Shown piece by piece: positions 15,001 through 24,000 of a DNA stretch of 26,035 nt. The notes beneath the pieces are model-generated. The model did not search any database and was not told where the DNA came from. It saw nothing but the letters and a program-made list of their open reading frames with translations. The position numbers and the translations under genes are program-made. The number at the start of each line of letters is the position of its first letter. Positions within the stretch are counted from its first letter, which is position 1. The DNA is from CAZMXI01 sp964570205 (GTDB lineage Bacteria; Planctomycetota; Phycisphaerae; Tepidisphaerales; Tepidisphaeraceae): assembly GCA_964570205.1 (NCBI GenBank), contig CAZMXI010000061.1, forward strand, positions 1 through 26,035, in the 5' to 3' direction.

Positions 15001-18000
15001 GTTTTCGCCTTCAGCATCCGCCAGAGCGAGATCAACGCCACCGCATTGCATCGCGTGATCGTCAGGGTGGAATTGGCCGCGACATCCGGCTCATCCTTCG
15101 ATCCCGCCACTCCGTCCGTTGCCGGGCTCGCGCCGCTGGGCGTGAGGCATATGGAGGGCCAGGTGGTTGCGCTGTTCGGGATCGACAAGGAAGGGACCTA
15201 TCAGCTTCTGATCGGAGCGAACACGGGCGGAGCATATGAGCTGCGCCTGAGCATTGCCGCGGATGTGGACCACAGCGGCGCGGTCGACGGCACTGACAGC
15301 GCCCTGATCGCCACCGGCAATCCGCTGTACGATGCCGACGGCGACGGCCTGACCAACAGCGCCGATGCGCAACTGCTGATGGCCAATTACGGCTTCATCG
15401 CCAACGCCGCGCCCACGGTCAACGCCAGCTTCCCGACTCAGCTCACCCACGTGGACCTGCTGACCGCCATCCAACTCGAGAACGTCGTGTCCGATCCCAA
15501 CGGCGACCGCGTCTACTATCGCATTGTCGGCGCGACCAACGGCACTGCGCGACTCACGGTCGATGGTACAGGCCTGCTGTTCATGCCGGCCCTGGGCTAC
15601 AGCGGCCCCGCCTCGGTCACGCTTCTTGCCGACGACGGTTTCAATGTCTCTGATCCGGCCGTGGTGCAGTTCCACGTGAGCGATGCGCCATTGCTTTCTC
15701 TGGATTTCAGCCAGCGCCGCCCGCTGATGGACCTCGGTCAGTCCGTCTCCCTCTTGATCATCGGCCAATTCGCCGACCAGGCTGATGTCGCCCTGCCCCT
15801 GGATTACGTCAACGCGCACATCCTGGACACTTCCGTCGCCACGCTGTCGAGCAGCGGCCTGATCACTGGGAACGCACTGGGGCACACAGTGCTGGTGGTC
15901 AGCCGCGGGGACATTATGGCAGCAACGGCCGTAGGCGTTGGTGTGCCTACAGATAACCGCGAGTTGGTGGCGCAGGTCTTCGGCATCGACGCCTATCCGG
16001 ACGCGGTAACTCTCGCTTCCGGCGGCCAGCGCCAGATCGTCGTCAGCCTGGCGCAGATCCAGCAGATATTCATTTCCAACGCTGCCGACGGCACCCACTA
16101 TTTCATCGGGGACCGCAGTGTCGTCATCGTGACCCCCGACGGCCTGATCCAGGCTGTCGGTGAGGGCCAGACGACCATCACCATCATCCACGGTTCGGCG
16201 GAGGAAACGATCACGGTCAAGGTCGAGCCGGCGAAGATCGGCCCGTACCCGGTGGACTCGGCTGGCGCCATCGTGCAAGGCCCCGAGGGCTTCCAGGTCA
16301 GCATCGGCCCCGGCCAGCTTTCCGACGCGGCTACGGTCAACATCACCAAGATCGAAGAGGCCGCGCTGCCGGTGCCGCTGCCGAATCAGTTCCAATACGC
16401 CGCTGCGTTTACGCTGGATGTTATCGGCGCAGACCTCAACGGCCCAGTGCAGATCGCTGCGCCGGTGGATACAAACATCGCCGCGCCGGGCGATAAGGTG
16501 TGGTTCTTCCAGGAGGTCGAGCTGCCCGATGAGAACGGCATCTTGCACAAGTACTGGGCGACGATGGACTTGGGCACGGTCGGCGCTGATGGCGTGGCGC
16601 GAACCACCTCGCCGCCGTTCCCCGGCCTCAGCCGCCGCGGCAATGTGCTGGTTGCCAGGGCATCGCAGCCCATCGGCATCATCCGCCTCAACGCCGAGGC
16701 CCTCAAGGGCATGATTTGGGCCAGCGCCGCCGCCTTCGGAGTCGTCTGCATGTTCGGCGCAACCGGCGGCGTGATCGGAACCAGCTTCGGTCTGGCCCTC
16801 GCCGGCACCATTCTGGCCACGGGCATGCTCCCCCTGGCGCTCCAGGCCGCGGACATCACCATGTGGCGGGCCTACGGCCGCAACGCCGTCGGCGCCACCA
16901 TGACCGTCACTCCCCCGGCGGGCATCGCCGACGATATCGTCACCCTCACCGCCAGCATCCCTGCACTGCCCGCCCCGGGCGACGATCCCAACATCACCGC
17001 CGCCGACACCGTTGTCGATCCGGGCTCCGGTGAGATCATCCTCAACATCGCCGGCGATAACTTCATCGTCGCCGCCGCCGGCCAGACGCTCGCCGACACC
17101 CAGGTCGTTTTCACCATGAAGGACCGGCGGGTCATCGTCCCCGCTAGCGCATACCTGAGCGCCGCCGGGATCGGCACGACCGGCGGTGAGTTCTCGCTGC
17201 TGGTCCCACCCACAGTCCTGCTGGGACTGGCAAAGGTCACGGTTGAGCGACCCAATGTGGCCGCCTCCGATTCCACCGGCGGCTGGGACGCCAGCCAGCC
17301 GATCACCATCAAAAACAAGAACGGCTTCGGCTTCATCGGCAAGGTCATCGGCCCAGAAACCGCGGTCGAGGTCATCGACATCAACCGCACCAAGATCCCG
17401 CAGATCGACGACCAGACCCTCAGCGACGAGCTGGTCGTTAAGCGCGTCCCGCTGAACGGCGCCACGCCGTTCAAGACCGTTGCCATCGACGACCTCTCGC
17501 AGGTCTTCGTCGCCACCGACAGGGGCGTATACGTTATCGATGCCACCACGCTCCAGGTCTTTGACGTCGATCCAACCACGCCCGCGATCGACTATATCAA
17601 GATGCCCGACGGCAAGGGCGTGACCGCGCTGGCGGTCGATCCCAAGCACCGCTACCTCTATGCCGCCGGCTACGACGCAGTGTGGGTGATCGACCTTCTG
17701 CCCAGTTCCCCGCTGTTCCACAAGGTCGATGCCGCGCATTCGATGACCAGCATTGGTTCACCGATCGGGCTGATCAACGACATCGCGGTCGACCGCGACG
17801 GAAGGAAGCTCTATGTGCTTGCACCAGCAACGCGGCTGTTCGGCGGCACCACGGCCTGGTCGGCGGGTGGAAACGACCGTGGTTTCGTGTACGTTTTCAA
17901 CGTCGACGAGGCCGACCGCCCGCAAACGGGCAAGCCGAATAGCCGCAAATGGCGTCAGACGATCGGCACCCTCAACGGCGGCGTCGAGCCCTTCGACATC

Positions 18001-21000
18001 GCCAACACCACCAGCGCCAACGAGATGGCCTTCTCCTCTCGCCTGGATATCCGCAACGGCTTCCATACCATCAAGGTCACCAACGATGATCCGCTGGCCT
18101 ACTCGGCCGCCGTCGGCACCGTCTCGCTGCATCTGAACGAGACCGCCGAGAAGTACCAACTCGATATCCGCAACGCTACCGGCGTGGTGGTCACGCCCGA
18201 CCGCCAGTGGGCCTTTGTGGGCGACTGGGCTGTGCCCTTGTCGCTGACTGCGAACAATTCGCTCTGGGCCGTCGAATACGAGGAGACCCATTTCTACGGC
18301 GCCAAGGTCGGCATCATCAACGATCCGTTCGGGGCCACCCCCACGCTCTACACGGTAACCATGCCTATCCCCCTGGGCTTCATCGAGGACCTGGCCCTCA
18401 GCTCCGACGGCCAGAAGCTCTATGTCAACTTCCGCGAGTTCGGCAACCTTGCGGTGTACGACGTCGAGGAGTTCAAGGCCGCCGCCAAGAAGATGTTCAA
18501 CGGCAGCGCCGCCCATGAGCGAGAGAAGCGTCCGGTCGATCATCCGGATGTGGAGCGGTGGAGCACCGGGATTAACATCAATCTCGCCCCCATCGAGGTT
18601 GAGAAGCTGGATCGCGGCCTCTCACTCCAACCCAACGACCCGTTGCAGCTCATCGCCCCGCAAGGCAACCTCGATGTCCACGGCACCGCCGGGCCATTGG
18701 AGTTCCGTTGGGAAATCGACGTCGATCAGCTCGGCACCGCCGACTATCAGAGCTATCTCTATGTCAGCAGCCAGGATTCGGGCGATGGCCTCTGGCCGGA
18801 TGATGTGCAGCGCGACCGCGGCGCGTTTAGCGCCGATACAAGCTGGACCGGCAACGATAGCAACCCCAACCGCATCTTCACCACCAAGGATGGGGCGGGG
18901 ATGACCGCCGGCAAGGTGTACAGCGTAGACGAGAACGGCGTGCTCACACCCACCGGCGGCAGCGTTGCGCCCAACCAGGTGCTGATCAAGTTCGACGAGA
19001 AATGGCGCAAGTTCCTCACCGGCGGACAGAACTATTACTGGGGCGTCGAACTCGACGCCGGCAATTTCTCCGCCTGGGAATCAACCGCCTTCAAGGCCCT
19101 ACCCATCCAGACCTGCAAGCCCTACAACGGCGTGACCATCCTCACCCACGGCTTCCAACTCGGCTTCAGCATCAACAACGACGCCTATCAGCAGCCGGCG
19201 CATTTCATGGAACTGGCCCGGCAGATCGCCGCAGCCGGCGGTGACGGCGTCGTCCTCTCCTACAACAAGCTGACCGGCAAATGGACCGATCTGGCGACGC
19301 ACCTTGATGGCGCTGCGGCCCTCAAGTCCGGCCGGCCCGTCGTTCTGGTCTCCGATTGGAACAAAGAATCCGACATTAGCGACAGTGGGTTCGCCGAGGC
19401 CGCCGCCGACGCCATCTTCGCCTCATTGGCCGACCTCAACACCCAGACCGGTGGCGATCTGTTCGACTCGCCCCTGCACTTCATCGGCCACAGCCGCGGC
19501 ACGGTAGTCAACAGCGAGATCATCCAGAGGATGGGGACGTATTTCCCGGACGTCAAGGACATCCAGATGACCACGCTCGATCCCCACGACTTCGATCAGA
19601 AGTCGCTGGACATCCCGGTTGGCAACACCATTTCCGGGGCGGCAACCATCCTCCAGGCGGTTTCCGGGCTGGCCACCCTGCTGGGCAACGTGCCCCTGGG
19701 CATCGCCCTGTACACTTGGGGAAACCGCCTCAGCTCGATCGTCTCGACGGCCGAAAAAGTCGGCCTGGCTATCTCCCCGATTCCCTATTCGGAATTCAAG
19801 GACCCCGACGTGAAAGTCTGGGAGAACATTGCCTTCGCCGACAACTACTACCAAACCACCGCTTTCAGCGACCCGCCGCCCACCACTGCGACCCCTAATG
19901 GCCGCTCCATAAGCGAGGCCGACATCAACCACTCCCTGAACGGTCTTGCCGGTTTCACCAAGGACGACTTCGACAACTTCATGTTAGGCGGCTTCGGCGG
20001 ACCGCACAGTCGCGTCACCCACTGGTACGCAGGCACGGCGACGCTGGACATCCTGGAGTTCGCCGGCTCGCCTATCTTCCGCCGGGTGACCGACGAGGGC
20101 ATCGCCCTGGAAGTCTTCGGCACGGCTACCCCCTGGGGTGATTTCAGTGCCGACCCGTGGTACTTCAGCAACGTCGCCACCATCACCGGCAGCGATGTCG
20201 CCAAACGCAGTATGATGCTGAACAGACTTCCCTCTGCCGGCATGGGCAGCGCCGTCGTCGGAGTCTGGGAAGGCGTCGCCAACGGCTGGTATTTCAGCAG
20301 CGCCGGCGGCGGTGAGGAATTCCGCCCCAAGAACACCGCCGCGCGCACCCCCGTCGCCACCGACAATACCGAGGTCTCCAAGCACACCGGTGATCCTGCC
20401 GTACCAGGCATCTTCAACGGCAACTTTGAGAACGGCACCCGCCAGTCCATCCTCTATCAGAAGATCCTCTCCGATTTCAAGGTTTCCGGCATATCCATTG
20501 GCGAGAAGATCGTACTGCCCGGCGACACCGGGCGCTTCCCGCTTTCCTTCGAGGTGCCCGGCTGGTCGTTCCAGGGCGGCAGTGGCTTTGCCATCAACGG
20601 CATCTCGATCCCCGGCCTCGTCTCGCTTGATCCGCTCGATCTCACCGGTCTGTTCGTCGTCGAGACCAACATCGGCACGCTGATGAAGAAGTTCTTGATC
20701 AAGGTCTGGGAACAGGCCGCCGACGCCATCATCAACCGTATGCTCAATGGCATCACCGGCCGGCCCACCAAGACCCCGCTTGATGCCGCGCCCGAGGATT
20801 TTGAAGCCGGAGGGGCGCTCGAACGATTTGGTGATTGGAACACTTACAGCCGCTGGTTCAGTCGATACTGGTCGGATGACTCCACCAACAAGCAGCGTGC
20901 CGACACCATCGACGCGTTCTCAAAAGGCTTGGACACGGCGATATCGACATGGATCGTGCCCCTCCTCGGCGATATCCCCCTCGGCATCGGCCAAACCGCG

Positions 21001-24000
21001 TCCGATCTCTTCAAGTGGCTGGAAATTGGCGGCTCCCAGCCCACGAGCATCCAGGCCCTCAAGGATTACATCAGCAAGGCCATCGAGGAGGTCCTCTTCG
21101 GCAAGCTGCTGGCCGAGTTTGCGCAGTCCGATTCCGCGTTGTTCATGGGCGGCGCCTCCATCCTCAAGACTGCGCTTAAGGAAGGTTTCGATCTGGCGAC
21201 CATCGGCGCCCTCAGCGACATCTCTGACGAGATCATCAGTGCCTTGGTCAACCTCACGACCATCACCCACAACCGGTTCTATGTCCCCGACACCGCTGAG
21301 GAAGTCGCCTTCGACATCATCACCCCCGTCATTGCTTCCAACAACATCGGCATCGAAGTGATCCTCACCATCGACGGCCACGACGTCGTCGACGAGCGGG
21401 TGCCATTCAACGTCGGCTTCTTCCGGCGCGACACCTACCGCGTCGCCATCCCCAAATCCGCCCAGGGCAAGATGGCCACGCTCACCCTCAAGCACTATGG
21501 CATGGAGGATGTCGGCCTGATCGCCAGCATTCTCGACCCCGAACGGCCGGATGCGCTGCCCGACGACATCCTGGCCAATCTCAGCCAGCTCTTCCTCCTT
21601 GACAACGTCCGCTTCAACGGCCAGATCCGCAAGATGTCCGTGTCGCCAACCGTGACGCTCAAGGAAAGCGAGACGGCAACCATCACCGTTGAGGTGAAGC
21701 CAGCAGACCCGGCCAACCCCGGCACATTCTCCATCGACTGGGGCGACGAAACCACGCCCACCCCAATCTCGATCGCCGCAACCGGCGGAACCTACACCGC
21801 CACCCATGTCTACCAGGACAACGGTGATTACATCATCACTGCCAAGGTCAACGGCCAGCACCCTGAGACCAGCACCACCAACTATTCGGTCAAGAACAGC
21901 AACCCGATAGTGACCAACGCCACGCTGAGCCGAACGGTCGCCAATGCCGGCATGCATGAAGTCACGCTCAGTGGCGGCAGAATCACCGATCCGAGCCCGA
22001 AGGATGACACCTTCAAGGTATACGTTGACTGGGGCGACGGTACGCCGCTCGGCTCGCCGATCACCCTCGGTCCGGCGGACATGAAACCCGGAGGCGTCTG
22101 GTTCGTGCCCGATCTCAAGCACACCTACGCCGACGACGCCCGCAGCCACGCTCCGCAAGATAGCTACGCCGTCAAGCTCATCGTCCGCGATAAGGACTAC
22201 TCGCCGTCCAGCGGCGTTGCCGGCCTGCTGGATGACACGGGCGAAGCCGTCCAGAGCTTCACCCTCGAAGTCGATAACGTCCCGCCGTTGCTCACGGTTC
22301 TGACTGCGCCGCCGGTAACCGTCAGCGTCGGCGACTTCGTCGATCTCACCGGCGCCTTCAAGTTCCGCGACCCCGAATGGGGCGCAACCGAAACCTGGAC
22401 CTACAGCATCGACTGGGGCGACGGCCTGCTCACCAATTCAGGCTCACCCACTATCACGCAACCAGGCAGCAAGGGTGTCTTCACCGAGGGCGTCTTTGGC
22501 AAGGCCCGCCGCTACACCGAAGTGGGAACCAAGACCATCATCGTCACGATCAGCGATGATGACACCGGGCAGGCCACCCAGAGTTTCACGGTGAATGTCG
22601 TCGCGTCGCTCGACGTCAGCGGCACTCCCGTGCCTTCGTCTTCGCCCCAACTCACGGCCGATGCGGCGCGATTGCTGCTGGCTTCGGCCATTAGTCGTTG
22701 GACCGCCGCGGGCTTCTACGGGCAGGAGATGCACTCGCTCCAAGGCATCGATATCAGCATCGCCGATCTGGGCAAGGGACGGCTCGGCATGTTTACCGGC
22801 ACGACGCTCGTGCTGGATGACGATGCCGCCGGCTTCGGCTGGTTCGTCGATCCAACGCCGAACGGCAACGAGGAGTTCTCCGCCGGATTGCAGCCCTGGC
22901 AACTTCACGCTTGGGCCGAGTCCGCTGCTACTGGGCGCATCGATCTCCTCACCGCCATGATGCACGAGCTGGGTCACGCCGCGGGGCTGCCCGATGTCGA
23001 TCCGACGGTTGATCCCACTCGTCTAATGACAGGAATCCTTGAGGCGGGCACGCGCCTGCTGCCCTCCAGTCTTGACGTCGCCAGCGTTCTTGGCAATCCC
23101 GCCATCGTGCATTCGCTCGACGCCGCGGGCATCATCAACGGCAGTTTCAATGTCTCCGATCCCGCTCTCCCCAACTTCGGCTGGACCGCGCGCGGCGACG
23201 CCACTGTAGCCGGCGGTGTCGGCGTGCTCGGCGAAGACAGCTCGATATTGTCCAGCTTATCACAGTCTTTCATCCTCCCCGCCGACGCGCACACACTTTC
23301 GTTCACCGTGGTCCGCGCCAATCTCCACTCCAGCGACTGCAATCCGCCCGATGCCTTCGAGGTGGCCATGGTCGATGCCAAGACCGGGGCTGCGCTGCGC
23401 GGCATTTCATCCGGCCTGTCCAATACCGATGCCCTGCTCAACATCCAGGCCGATGGCAGGGTCTACTACTCACCGGCGGTTTGGACTCCAGGTCTGGTTG
23501 CCTCGGGCGAGATCGTACCACTCAACCAGGCGATGACCTTCACCATTGACATCTCCTCTCTGGCCGCCGGCACAGAGGCAGCGCTCTACTTCGATCTGCT
23601 GGGCTTCGGGGCGGCTGACAGCTCCGTCTCCATCGACAATGTGCGGATTGACGGCGGCCTTGAGGAAGGCCCGCAGTTGCAGTCGTTTACAGTAAACGAC
23701 GGCGCTGAGCAGCGGTCGATGGTCACCAGCCTGACACTTCAATTCGATCGGTTGGTAAACCTGGCCAACAATGCCCTGACGCTGACTTCCGCTGCTGGTG
23801 AAGTCGCGTTCACGACCGCCAATCCCAGCGGCGACGGCCGCACCATCGTGCTGAGCTTCAGCGGCACTGCGATCATCGGCGCTTCGTTGCCCGATGAAAG
23901 CTATGCCCTCTCGGTTCATGCCGCGGGCGTGAGCGGAAGCACGGGGCTGCCCATGGTGGGCGGCGACCAAGTCTTCGCATTCCATCGCCTCTTCGGCGAT

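Noticed and set aside
15091..17739. 882-codon antisense open frame
   Set aside because: It is a mirror of codon bias in the plus-strand gene: low-complexity Gly/Asp/Arg-rich translation with no recognisable domain, opposite a well-supported frame.
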